64,000 nucleotides of DNA from Atrichornis clamosus. Lineage: Eukaryota > Chordata > Aves > Passeriformes > Menuridae. Numbering within the stretch: position 1 is the first letter of the stretch; each line of letters opens with the position of its first letter. The notes beneath the pieces were generated by a model. It ran no database searches. It worked only from the letters and a program-made list of their open reading frames with translations, and was not told the origin of the DNA. The translations under genes were made by a program, and so were the position numbers. Below are positions 37,895-49,690 of the stretch, piece after piece. The stretch covers positions 1-64,000 of the forward strand of contig WBMZ01002591.1 of NCBI GenBank assembly GCA_013400975.1. Direction: 5' to 3'.

Positions 37895-38090
37895 GCACAT
37901 AGGCTCCATTGAAAGACAATGTTTCATGATATAAAGCCTAAATTTTTCTTCCCTTAATTTCAATCTGTTGCTCCCAGCATGTTGCTCATCATTATGGAAA
38001 TGAAGTTTCCTTCTTCTTGGCATTTACACCCTTCAGAAACTTAAAGATTTTAATGTTCTCACAGAAACTGAGTTTACTTTGTCTGCTTTT
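37895..38090 (-). mobile_element. old CR1 LINE relic (ORF2 C-terminal region)
   Basis: Minus-strand translation of 38,007-38,060 gives ENIKIFKFLKGVNAKKKE, and 37,898-37,969 gives NRLKLREEKFRLYIMKH and a further few residues. These match, in the right order, two conserved blocks of the CR1 ORF2 C-terminus: the FKYLKG segment and the LKLKEGRFRLDIRK segment. The blocks lie in different frames, so at least one indel separates them. No RT domain is visible to the right and no 3' tail to the left, so only a fragment survives. It has no protein function now. Divergence looks clearly older than for the copies at 525 and 61,021. Confidence 0.75.
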
Positions 38091-38459
38091 TTAAATGGCC
38101 CAAGCAAAGTTTGATTCAGCTGGGAAAGAGAGTGGAGCATAAGCCAAGGAAAGCCTCTTTCTTCACTTCCACTCTTTAAAATTAAAATTTAAGCTGAGAA
38201 ATAGTACTTTCATCCCTTACACATTTAAAAGCTTGGATAAAGCAATGGACATTAATTTCTTTTAGAACAACCTATTTTTTCTTGCTGAAGAAGTTGACTC
38301 TCCGCATGAATACATCTCTTACATTTTTTCAGATAGATGGACAGGCACCTTCTGTGTCAAAAATTACCAAGAACTCATCATTAATGTTGAGCTAAATGAC
38401 AGACAGCAATGTCCCCTGGCCTCCCAATGCTATAAGACTGAGCCAGGAAGAACATTACC
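38091..38459. other. non-coding; may include a little more CR1
   Basis: Sequence immediately to the right of the CR1 relic could be its upstream part, but no conserved block is readable. No gene is seen. Confidence 0.4.
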
Positions 38460-38780
38460 ACTCACTGATTCAACAGAATCATTTTACAGTGATTTTTTAG
38501 AAGGTTGTTAGTCTGGGGAAGTCTAGCAATGTTTAGCTTTAGCTGTCAACAAAGAACCCAGAGTTGAAAGCGCTATGAACTGTAAATAAAACAGAATAGC
38601 ACGACCATATGAGTTTTGCACTTGCTTTGCAACTGCCTCAGCAGAGATGTGCGTAACCTGACTGAATATAACCATTTGGTCAGCGAGGCTGCTGGCTGTT
38701 TCCACCTCCCCAGACAAAGGGCTGATTATGTCCTCTCATGTTAATGACCACTCCTATATGCAGGTAGGCTGCCATCTCTC
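38460..38780. promoter_or_regulatory. candidate regulatory block
   Basis: A non-repetitive stretch with a TCF/SOX-like caacaaag at about 38,549-38,556, a TGAC/GTCA-containing centre and unusually even composition. There is no open reading frame of interest. Its inclusion rests on texture and on its place between two similar blocks (36.9 and 39.4 kb), which is weak evidence. Confidence 0.15.
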
Positions 38781-39374
38781 TCTCTCATCACTATCTTTCC
38801 CTTGCACAAAAAGAAAGATCCCTCCCTGTGGCACTGAGGGGAACACAGAGCCCTTTGCACTGCCTGCAGTACCCGCCTGGCAAAAAAAGGCCAGGACTTT
38901 TACTGTTCTGAATATCCCCTCCTGAGACCCACTATATTGTCAATTCCTTTCACCAGCCTCAATAACATCCCTTTTGTGAAGGCCTAAAAGACAAATCCAT
39001 CCTTGGTGTAACACTGCTGCCCTTGGTAGAGTGCAGTAGAGTTGAATTTGGACCAAACTTCACTTTGATTTGCTTTAAAAGCTGCTTTGCCCATGTGTAT
39101 AATTATTACAGGCAGATTTCATCTCTCTCAATATCAAACCTCATCTCTCTACCTGCTATTTCATCTTAACACAGCCATCTGAGTTATAGACATGCCTACG
39201 TGAAGCAGATCAATAGAGCTCTCCCATCCCTGCCAGCAATAATTCTTTATCAGACATGTCTTTGCCACTTGCCTTTTAAATGTTTTTGTGTAGGAGTTAA
39301 GGGGGCTGGCAAGTATTTTTGTTAGTTTGGTGTCTTTGTTTATGATAGATGGAAAGCTTGCCAACAACACACCA
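38781..39374. other. non-coding, no gene seen
   Basis: A short (ct)n run lies at the left edge. At about 38,945-38,990 a stretch faintly resembles minus-strand CR1 but cannot be translated convincingly. Confidence 0.4.
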
Positions 39375-39750
39375 AATGCTCTCTAATTAAAGTCAGTTCA
39401 CTGGCTGTGATTAGATGAATTGTGACTGACTTCTAAACCCTTCACTTCTCAGCCATAAATCCCTCCTGCTCCCCAATCACCTGCAGTGATGACTAATGCC
39501 AGGTTCCCCTAGTTACACTGGAAAAGGGGAAAGTGCTTGGGGATTAGACAAAGTCTGCTGCCTCCAGCTTATTTTCAGGCTTTCAGCCCCATGAAAAAAT
39601 TAAATATGATGAAAGAAGCCATATTAACTATATTGCTCCTGTCTTTTTCATCCCTGGCTGTTAATTGCTGTACACAGCTCATTTTTCTTTCAGTTGATAT
39701 TAACTGCTATATCCTGACATGTTCTCCTCCATTCATTTCCTGATTCATTT
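39375..39750. promoter_or_regulatory. candidate conserved non-coding element (homeodomain/OTX-type motifs)
   Basis: Carries a TAATTA core at 39,384-39,389, gtgattagat just after it, an OTX/bicoid-type GGATTA at 39,541-39,546, and ttaattgctg near 39,661. The sequence has no simple repeat and no credible reading frame. Together with the blocks at 36.9 and 38.5 kb it would form a regulatory cluster. This is an inference. Alignment to other birds and mammals would decide it. Confidence 0.22.
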
Positions 39751-42169
39751 GTCACTATCATTCACACATGCAGACTTCTATTGCATTAGCCAGCATCCCT
39801 TTTTAAAACAAACAAACACACAAAAACTCGGGTGTCCATTCTCCTATCTTTCATCATAACCATATCAGAATATCTATGGATTTTTACTCCTGGCTTACAT
39901 CAGCAAAAGACAACCAAAATGTTTCATCCTGCCGAATGCTGGGCATCCCCAGCTCTAAGGCATGAAAGTCAATAGCCCTCAAACACAGATTCTTATTAGA
40001 GATAAAATTAGGTAGGCATGACAAACAGATTAAGCCTTCCCTACATCTTGAAGTGCAGTTTGCAAGATGAAGTAACTGCAATACTAATAAGCTTATCTTT
40101 TTTCGTAAACACAAAGCCCAGGTCCATTACAAACTAAAACAGTAATCATGCATCTTCATTTTTTTCTGGCTCTAGGGGAACTGTCACCTTGTCCCCTCGT
40201 TTCCTCTGGAAATGGCTCCACGACACAGGCAGCTCATTATATATAACTACTTTTCCTGAAGCTGGCTGGTTGAAAAAGCAAGACTACAAAAATTAAGAAA
40301 CTTCTCACAGAATTTACACAGCATGTTTTTTATAGCATAGTTTTCTCAGGAAATTCCCATTGCTATTATCCACCTCTCTGTTCTACTACCAGCACCTACA
40401 AAGGTAAAGCAATTGAAGTCTTTCAGCAAGCCAGAGATAACAGCAAATGGTTTGCCTATGAAATATGTCAACAGTTCTCAGCCTCAGCCAGAGAAATTCC
40501 CAGAAGTTAAGAACTCATTAAGCACAGGATATAATTAACTCTTTGCACACTGTAAATAGGGCTGGTTAACAGAAAATGTTCCCTAAGAAAGCACAAGGAG
40601 CAATATCTTACCTAGAGAGGTTGCACAGAAAGAGTTGGGCTACTGACAGCCTTAAGTGTGTGATCATCACTAATGAAAAAAGGCTTCATTAGATTTCTCT
40701 GTTTTCATTGGATTCATGCATTTTAGTTGTGAAAATAGGGTTAAGGACAATTTGTTCCTTACAGTGTTCTTTAAAGTTAAAATGGTCTTAGATACCAGAC
40801 CACAGAGGCTGGTTTGTCTTTTTGCATCTGCTGTATGACAGATTATTCTAATCACAAACTCCTCTTCATAAAGAAAAAGGAAAGACATCACTTCAGTCTA
40901 TATTTCATTTTTGTCCTCAGTACCAAGAACAGTGTTTCCTATAGGAATCTATAGCCAAGATGATATATTCTGGCCATTACCCATCCTAAACACTAGCTAA
41001 TATCTGTCACAATGTATTTCATCCTAGAGTGCTCAGAAAACCAAGGCACACACAGCAGCAGTTTTGCAGTGTGCCTGCCATTTACAAGACAGCTGCCATG
41101 CAGTTGTTCAGGCACACAGTCCCAACTGGAGTTGGGCCAATTTGTCCCCCCAGCCCCGGGCAGCTGCGGAGGGCAGTGCTGGAGGCGGGAGGAGAGCATC
41201 CCTGAGCACACCCGCCCGCCAGCTGTGTTGCTGGGGGATGGCAGGAGTGTCAGGCACAGCTGCTGTCACCGAGCTGCTGCTGCCGTGCTTCCAACCCAAA
41301 AGCCAAACCATTGCCCATCCACATTGCTTGAAAATCCCCACTACCTTTGGCAGCCCTCAGGTTACAGCAGGACCCCTCTATCCCCTGTGGAGAAAGAGAT
41401 GCTGCGTTATGAGAGAGATTATGTCAAATGCAAATCAGCATCTAACACCACAATAGAGCATCTTTGCCTGTGAGAACACTGCATGGATGGCTTGTTGGGT
41501 CTTAGTTTGTGGTGTGCTGTGTTTTTTTAAATAAATTCAAAATTGTATCTTCAGACAACAGTCAAATCACACTTTTTTACAACTTAAAAACTGTCATGTT
41601 AGACAAGAGCCTTATAAAAGATTAACAATAAATAATAAAGAATAACCATGTACAGACCCCAAATGTTTAATTACACTTTTTGATAACAGCATGTAATATG
41701 GATTTGCTGCTCTCTTAGTGAAGGGGGAGGGAGAGAGGGTATGGATAAGAGCAGAAGTATCTATTCTGTCTTCAACACCTGCTGGAGCAAACTATTGGAT
41801 CCAGTTGAACATCTGATCAAGCAGAAATCTGTAGACAGATTGACAATCTGATTATTAATTTTCCTTGCAAATACAGCAAGTAATCATTTGGGGGATGGGA
41901 GAAGAGCAGGGGAAGAAGTAAAACAAACATAGCAACCATTTTAGTTCCTCACCCATGGTTTTCATCCCTTTAACTGCAAATTGTACCAAATGCCAAATCA
42001 ATTGTTCCATGACCTTGCACTAAGTGAAAGGGCAAAACACAAATCTCTTAAAATGATAAAGGTAGGCTATCACAGCTTGTGAAAATAGTAATCAATAAAC
42101 CACTTCCCATTTAACAACCCTCCCTCTAACCAGATCAGGATTGAATGCACTCTACCTACACTATTCATT
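39751..42169. other. non-coding; small GC-rich patch at 41,130-41,300
   Basis: At 41,130-41,300 GC rises and a few CpGs appear (ccccgggcagctgcgg, cccgcccgcc). This opens frames of 130-153 codons on the plus strand and 77 on the minus strand. They lack domains and boundaries, so no gene is called. Confidence 0.5.
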
Positions 42170-42341
42170 GGGGGGGGGGGGAAAGGGGGAAAAAAAAAAA
42201 AAAACCCCCCCGAGAGAAAAAAAAAAAAAGCCAACTGAAAAAAAAAAAAACCCAAAAAAAAAAAAAACCCCAAAAAACAAAAAACACACCCGTGAGGAAA
42301 AAAAAAAAAAAGCCAACCAAAAAAAAAACCCACACCACACA
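42170..42341. repeat. A/C homopolymer tract with an internal imperfect duplication
   Basis: Begins with 12 G residues, then alternates A-runs of up to 14 with C-runs. Two similar units are visible: 42,209-42,253 and 42,289-42,331. Each reads cccg(a/t)gag followed by an A-run, then gccaac, another A-run and ccc, and they are offset by 80 bases. On the minus strand this is a T/G tract like the others in the window. Several open frames of 77-120 codons (lysine-rich on plus, phenylalanine-rich on minus) are artefacts of it. Such loci are prone to sequencing and assembly error. Confidence 0.9.
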
Positions 42342-44687
42342 GACACCACATTTCGGCCAGATAAACACATGTAGGACACCAAATAATCCTTTGGACACCA
42401 TGATTCCAAATCATGAAATTAACAATATGCACCTTATTTAGTCACAGAAGTTACAGACTAAGAATATAGGATCACCTCTATTCTCACAGCAGGAGCAGCA
42501 TAATCCATTCTAATTCTGTGCCCCTTTCTCCTAAGTATCCCAAGTCTTATTTGGTTTTAATCTTCATCTGCACTGAAAGGTCAGGAAAGAGTTCTCAATT
42601 CTGCCTATATGCGTTTATTTTCTGTCTATAACTAAGAACTAATACTCTGTGAGTTTCATTTATCTGATCCTTGCCATTTCACAGTTATTCTTCACTTCCC
42701 ACCTATGCCCTCTTTTTTAAGCCGTAACATATCGCTGGGACTCTTCTAACATCTTCCTTACAGTGGTACATAAATACATTTAAATCGCATATGAATTATT
42801 TTTAAAGCTGTCTGGGCATTTCTGGTGTTTACAACACTTTGTGTAATAATATTCAGACCCGGACTGGGGTCTCTGGGCCTTCCCACACACAAATAATGGA
42901 TACACCCCCACAACATTAAATTGAAGTTTGTGTTCCCATTTTATGAAGGGGAGAAACTTATGGCACAGAGGAGCATAATTATTTTTTCAATGTTTTTCAG
43001 GACCATGTATAGTAGAAGCAGCTCCCACAAGTGTACTTTTTGGTCACAAGACATTTTTAGGTTCCAAATCTCTCTCTTGTCCACTATGTTGCAGTATTCC
43101 AATTTCTCCATTTCCCTCTCCATGCTCCATTCCTCCCCTTTCACTTTAGAGTACATCACAGTGGACATTAGCAGCTTTCCTGACTTTTCTCCTCTGCTTT
43201 CATTTTTGTGGTCTTCTCCTTGTGGACGCATTTCCCATGGCACACATCTGGAGTGCCTGTGACAACTCCCGTGCAGCATTACTCTGCTGCACCGTCTGCA
43301 CCTACCCACGGAGCAGCTCCTCTGCCTATTGCCCACACAGTTTCTCTCTGGATACAGGATGCCTTCTCTCAGGTGGGCACCCAGTGCTGCCACAGACCTG
43401 CCCTTCCCTTGGGGTCTCTGATCAAGCCTGGAAACCTCTCCCCAGGCTGCTCCATTTTGCCTCCTTAGTGGCTGACCTCCAGCTGCCCTGCTGCTTCAGG
43501 CAGGTCTCTCACAGTGCCTTCATCATGGCAGTATTACATGCTGAGGTTGTTCAGCCAGGCTGTTATTTGAATCAGCTCAGAATTTCTAAAATAACATTTT
43601 CTGTTACAGCTGTAGGCTTGGCCTTATGCACCACTGCACCCAATGCTTTGCTCCTCTTCCCCGAGCAGCTGCCATTCCCTCTGGAGCACTGGCAAGCTGC
43701 TTTCCTTAGACAAACCATCAAATCCACTGCTGCATTCAGTAAGTGCCTCTCATCATCAGGAATGGGAAGCAGGACTTAATTCCCAACCAGTTCCCTCAGT
43801 TGCTGGTCTCCTGGAGCAAATGGCAGCAGTTCGTGCTCCCTGGGTGTTGGCCAGCTAGGCAAAAAGCCCACAGAGACAAGCAGAGCAGCACAATTCCCTG
43901 TCTGGTGCATTAGCCTCACTTTAATTCAGTATTCTGTTTATTATCCAGAATATTAAACTCATGTCCTGCTTCTCTGCAGTCAAGAAATTTTAGACTGTGA
44001 GGGTGGATCATATTTTTGGGAGTAAGCCAAGCCAGGAGTGCCAGGCCACTTGTTCTCCTGCTCTAATTTGTTGACACATATGTACATACTTGGAGAAGAT
44101 CAGGCTTGGCAGCAGCATTTTGCAGCTTATAACTTACAGATGCAGAACTGCTCTGAATAAAGGCTCTGTTTGCAGGATCAGTCAGGCTGCTTCTCCAGCT
44201 CTGGTGCTTCCACACACTGTGTGCAGCTTCAGCAAGCCCTGCAGACCTCATCCACAAGGTCTGCTTCTGTCCAAGGCCTGAGCCTGTCTTGTAACATGAA
44301 ATAACAGAATACACAGGCCTGTGCAATGTCCCCTCACAAACACTGGAGACATGGAACACATGATTTGCCATCAAATAGCAAGTTGTAATAGAGCATTTGC
44401 TCTCCATCCAACTCCAAACTCAGAGAAATGGAGTTCCAAGGGAGTAAAAATGTTCACAGCCTCAGGGCAAATTCAGCACACATTTGGAAAAAAAAGTGTA
44501 GATGGGGATTCTTGAAGACATTTAGATACCTAATTTTTCACATTTTCAGATTAAGTTCTCTTTAAAAATACCAAGATACTTTCAAAATTAGTGTTCAACT
44601 AGACTGAAATCATATTTCTAAGAATCTTTTTGGAGACGGGGGAAGGTATGGTGGTGAAATAATCCCAAATTCTATTTTGCTTCAAGG
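42342..44687. other. non-coding; longest open frame of the window
   Basis: The longest chance frame of the window (plus, 43,222-43,779, 185 codons) lies here in moderately GC-rich DNA. It overlaps other frames on both strands and shows only Ser/Leu/Cys-rich composition. No promoter, splice site pattern or domain supports it. Confidence 0.45.
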
Positions 44688-44699
44688 AAAAAAAAAAAA
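44688..44699. repeat. poly-A run
   Basis: Twelve consecutive A residues followed by a further purine-rich stretch. No SINE or processed-gene body is recognised upstream. Confidence 0.8.
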
Positions 44700-47600
44700 T
44701 GGAAAAAAGAAGAATCAGTTCCCACCAACATAAGTATTTACTTTATCCCTATTTATTGAAAAGTACATGCACAAAGTTTAAGTATAAAAACTGAATTGAA
44801 AGGCAAACCCAAAACTGTTTAGATTAAACAAACAGCAGGTTTTGAGCAGCTCTCTCTAGCATCAGTCTACAAGCTAGTCTGCTCCCTAAATCCTACAAAC
44901 TCTTCACAACCATACATCTCCTAAGCAGGTAAATACATTTTTACAAAACCTGAACCCAAACCAGCAATAGATTAAAACTCTTCAAGCTCAAATCATCCCA
45001 TAAACATACAGATACATCTCAAAAAGTGGGACTCATTGCTGGAACAGTTGGATGAGGTTGCATAGAACAGCTTGGGACTACATAAAAGTCTCACCACTTC
45101 CTGTGGACAAGCATTACCTACCTCTCCCATCTCTGTTCCACACAACCCTGTTTGAAAAAGGTGTGATTGTTCCTCTATTTTCAAATGTATGCAGCAGCCA
45201 ACTGTATTTCTTCCAGACTGTTTGATGAGGCCACTAGAGCATTTAAAAATGCAGTTCCATTCCCAAGAAAATATTGTCTATTTGAGTTTGGATAATGCCT
45301 CAGCATACATAAAGGGAAGCATATGTGTTTCCCAGGAAGAAGCCTTACATCTACACAGCTGGATGCCTATGGCACATCACTTATAACAGTCAGCCATGCT
45401 GCTCCTAGAGCTGCTTTTTGCATACACTACAGGGTCAGATGTCTAGGACTTTTTTTTGCTTTTTCTACCGTTTAGACAGTGGTTCTGAAGCAGTATCTAA
45501 GTTTAAAGGGCTGTTTTGCAAGTCAGCCAATTTGAAGTCAGATCCAAGATCAACAAAGCCAAGTCCTTGAAGGCACTTTTTTCCAGCTGACCCACAAATA
45601 CACCTCCTTTTCTCGGTCACTAATTAGAGCCACGTTGAACTTTAAGTCTGGCTCTGCCATATGCTCACAGAAACTTCAAAAAGACAGGTAAAAGCACAAG
45701 ATTATTCTCTCTGAACTTTTGGCTAAATTGCTATTTCCCCCCTTCACCCCCATCCTGTGGTTACTGGGAGTGCACTTAGTTCTTTTTGTTACAGATTACT
45801 GTATTGTTTATGACACGCCACATGTTACTAGCTTCACATACTTGAACATTTCATTGAAAACAAATAGAAATTGCAGTTATACTCTCAAAGAGTTAAAGGC
45901 AGCCAAAATAAAGGAATTCTTTTAAAGAATGCTAGGATCATTGACAGTTTGATCATACACCGTGCTCTCCAATTTTCACCTGTTACCTGAGGCGACTGTA
46001 GTTCACTCAATTCTAACCACTGAGAAACACACACACTACATTGGTAACACAGGACACACAGAAGGACAAGTCTCAGCTTCCTCAACTCTTTTTGCAATGC
46101 ATCAGCATATACCCATCTTTAAGATGATGCAAGCTGATGTCAAAACTGTAAGATACCCTACTAAGCAGTTGGAAAATGTCATTGGTTTGAGGCAAATAAG
46201 GCACAGTTTTTCCCTGGAAATCAGCTTATTGCCATTGGGAGACTTTGCATGGCAAGGATAATGCTGCATATAGTCTTTGTGTTTCTCTGTTTCAGGTTGA
46301 ATAAATATGTACATACATAAATCAAGTTATATATACAGTTTATCTGCAATGCAGTCAAGAACTGTATCTGCAGTACATAAGAAAACACTCAAACTAGCTT
46401 TGGGCTCGACAGCTCTTATCCCTATCAGTAAGGCTGCAGATCCCTAGTATCCATCAGAGCCTGCACAGCCTCATTCAGGATCCCAAGTTTGCTCTCAGTA
46501 GCTCAGACCACGGCTGCGTTCAGAGAGGAGCTTCAACACAGCTGTCATTGCTGAGCCTTTACACGGATCGGTTCTACCCTGGACTCCAGTAAAGGTGTAC
46601 TCCTTATAATCCCTTAAAGTCTGCATCTTGCTTTGCCTCAGAGAAGCTGGCCCTGGACATGTCACAACTTTCCACGTGATGCTACTGCCACAGTAAATCA
46701 CTTGGACTTAAAACAACAGGAAGCAGTTTAATAACAGTGCTTGAAAAATACTGGAAGACTTCTACATTCCTGTTTCTTATAAACATATGGTCTTGCAAGA
46801 AGATGTACGTTCCTACAGAACTGCTCAAAAACCTCACATAAATGCTGATATTGGTGAGAAAGCTACTAAAGAACCTCAGCTGAAAGCACTGCCTCACATG
46901 ACTGGGTATTCACCAGTGAGAAATTGTTGAATATTATGCATAATTGAAAGACAAGCTTTGAAATTAAAATGAAAAAAAACAGGAGAATTTACTTTTGTCT
47001 AGCTATTTTTTCTTATACAACCTTATGCAATTTCTGTCTTGTGTATTTATCACAAAATACATTTACAAACAGACAGAAGAATTAACATACAGAACTATTG
47101 TAAGCTACATTTATCTCCTTGAATAAAAAGTAGTAGATGGAAAATACATTCTTTGCTATATTATACAGGAGGGAGACCTGCAAGTTGGACAAGATATCTG
47201 GTCAACAGCCTTGTCATCAGATCACAATTCCAGGATCCTACACACAGCCTTGCTGTCTGAGCCAGTAGCATAACTCCATAGACCAGAGATAAACATCTAC
47301 TGACCAGAGATGACACTGCTCCCATTTCCCAGGTCCTGACACCAGGACTAGGACTTCAAGTCTAATTGCTTAAACATGATCCTTAAAGTGTTGCATCTTT
47401 TCTTAGGATGCACTAATTTACATTCAACTTTCTCAGATATCATACAGCAAGCTTCATATAGAAAATGTTATGATTTTAAAGAATGCTATCAAAGCAATTT
47501 ACACATATTATTCTGTAGAATAAATCTCTCATTTCAATATTAGTTTCTGCCCGTGATAGAAGTGTCATGCCCTCAATCACTCTCATTGTTCACCTTTCTC

Positions 47601-49379
47601 TTAATTCCATGATTATTTTGACCTACTCTTTCTGATAATTCACCTATCAAGATCAAAAACTTGAAACAGTCAAACACGTTGACACTGTCTTTGAGCTGAG
47701 CTGAAGAAAGATTTTTTCATTTCACAAAAGTATTTTATAGAGTAGCTGCATCATCATCTTTTGTTGTGCCCTAACAGCTATTTCAGTAAAATTTTGTTTC
47801 GTGTCTTACAAAAACTCTCAGTAAATCAGGTTGAATTGAAATAGTAGCCAAGTTAATAGAAGCCTTGAGTTCATGGAAAGAGAAGATGAGAACTGTTCAT
47901 TTGACAACTTTAACTATGCTAAGATCTGGACAGTAACAGAGGTTTTGCCTATCAACCCAACTAATTAAAAATAATAGAGAATACAACAAACAACAAAATC
48001 CATATAACTCAACACGTTCCATTTCACTCAATTTGATGATGTCTTCTATGAGTTGCAGAATCCATTTCTCTATTTAAACAACATATTTCACAAATAATCA
48101 AATTCCAGAGATCTCATAACTGGTCCTTGGCTGTGTATGTGGAAGTTTTACAACAAATGCAGGAGTTTCTGCTCAGGTTTACTGCTATATCCATTTCATT
48201 ATCCTCAGTAATTAACACCAAAAGCTGGAACTTTTAATAAAGGAAGACAATGAGATTTCTTACTTTTGCTGACAAAATTAATAGCGACCTTACTGAATTA
48301 TTCTGGTCTGAGATAGTGGTCAGACTTCCCATGAATAAAAGGGTGCACAGAACACAATGCCCAGTGATGAAAAGCAGTATGTGGAGAATAAGTTATCAGA
48401 AATTAGGGCCAACCATATCTTTAGGTGATTTCAAGACGAGATGTAATTTTAATTTGAATTATTTTAATACCACTGAATACAAAATCATCCCCAGAAGATA
48501 AAAGGGCTTTGTTCACGGCAGCGTTAATGCAGAATATCTTTCTTCCTTCAAGGAAAGAGAAAACCTATACAGCTTTTTATAAATTATTAGGTTGTCTGTT
48601 TCAGTTCTTGTGGCTTTTCGCAGCATACATTTGTTTTCATGTTGTTTGGGCTCATTGTCATTTCCCCTTTAACCATTTTCTTCTCCTTGGTGCATAATTA
48701 AAGCATTTCCCCCAGACTATGTTGTAAATTAGATTTTTACTTGAGCCATTCTTAGCTATAAAACAAGAACGAATTTGGGATTGTACAAACAGCTTATTTA
48801 TGTTTTACCATCTTCAGAAGAGACACAGCCTGAAGGAGGCCACTGCATTGCTCATAATGTTTTTCTCAGAGCTCATCTAAAGGGCTCAGAAAGCTGCAGC
48901 CTCCACAAAAGAATTCGCAGGGATGCTGGGGTGTGGGTGGAGAAAGGAAGGAAAACAAATAAGAAGAACTTAAGATAATAAACTAACAAACAGTGGGCAC
49001 GACATAGCATGGTCTTGTGAACCATTGGTTTTACAGTAGAATTAAAATAAGTATATCCAATTTTGACAAAACACAGTAAAAACCAGAGGGGACAGAAAGG
49101 CAAATTCTGAGAAACAAACAGTCAAGTTTCCATGGTATATTTGATATTTGACATGCAAGCAATCATAAGGCAACCTCTGCAAAATGGTCCACTCCTGCTG
49201 CATCTTTACCATAAGAAAAACATTTCTGTGGCCTGTTCTTCCCATAGTCCCAAAAGTTATCTGTTAGCTGGTCAAATTATTCTTTCAGGGAGAGGACAAG
49301 AAACAAAAGCATTTCCTCTGTTATGCATTACTAATTAGCTCCAACGTGGGGGTGGGGGGGGTTAGCATAGTTTGGCAAT
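44700..49379. other. non-coding, no gene seen
   Basis: Nearly 5 kb without a supported gene or recognised repeat. A G-run pair (5 G, T, 8 G) lies at 49,348-49,361. Open frames are all under 100 codons with no domain. A minus-strand frame at 46,495-46,701 is mildly protein-like but has no exon boundaries I can defend. Confidence 0.5.
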
Positions 49380-49690
49380 GCAAAAACCATTCTGACAAAA
49401 TATTCATTGAGGCAAGCTGTGCAAATGTTGCTGCCAGCCTGCAGACAATGGCTCCATTGTTCTGCAGAGCATTTATTTGGGAGCAATCTCAGAGGATCCA
49501 GCAAGGAATAAAAGACAACATTTTTGCAAATTCAGCTCACTTTCTCTGCTTTAAGGGTGGCTTTTCTTTTTAGGAAAGGATGCTGAGCTGTTCTCAGCAC
49601 CCAGCCTCTGTTATTACAGGCAATTGCTCCTTTGCCAATTTACTATATGCTAATTTCAATCTAACTACCTAATTCAATTAGATAAAGCAA
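49380..49690. promoter_or_regulatory. candidate conserved non-coding element (POU octamer-like)
   Basis: Contains ATGCTAAT (49,647-49,654), a known variant of the POU octamer, with ttgccaat and aattcaattag nearby, and an attcattg/ccattgttctg SOX-like pair on the left. The sequence is complex and non-coding. Conservation has not been shown, so the call is a hypothesis from motif content. Confidence 0.2.

Noticed and set aside
38945..38990. Faint minus-strand CR1 resemblance (cctttcaccagcctcaataa)
   Set aside because: Too short and too diverged. Translation gives no conserved ORF2 block.
41012..41473. 130- and 153-codon overlapping plus-strand frames
   Set aside because: They exist because of a short GC-rich patch. 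Two frames and the opposite strand are all open at once, and none has protein-like features.
42070..42441. Lysine-rich and phenylalanine-rich frames of 77-120 codons
   Set aside because: They are translations of A-runs and T-runs in a low-complexity tract.
43222..43779. 185-codon open frame on the plus strand, the longest in the window
   Set aside because: Moderately GC-rich DNA lowers stop frequency. It overlaps a 150-codon frame on the other strand and others on its own strand, has Ser/Leu/Cys-rich composition, no domain and no splice or promoter context.
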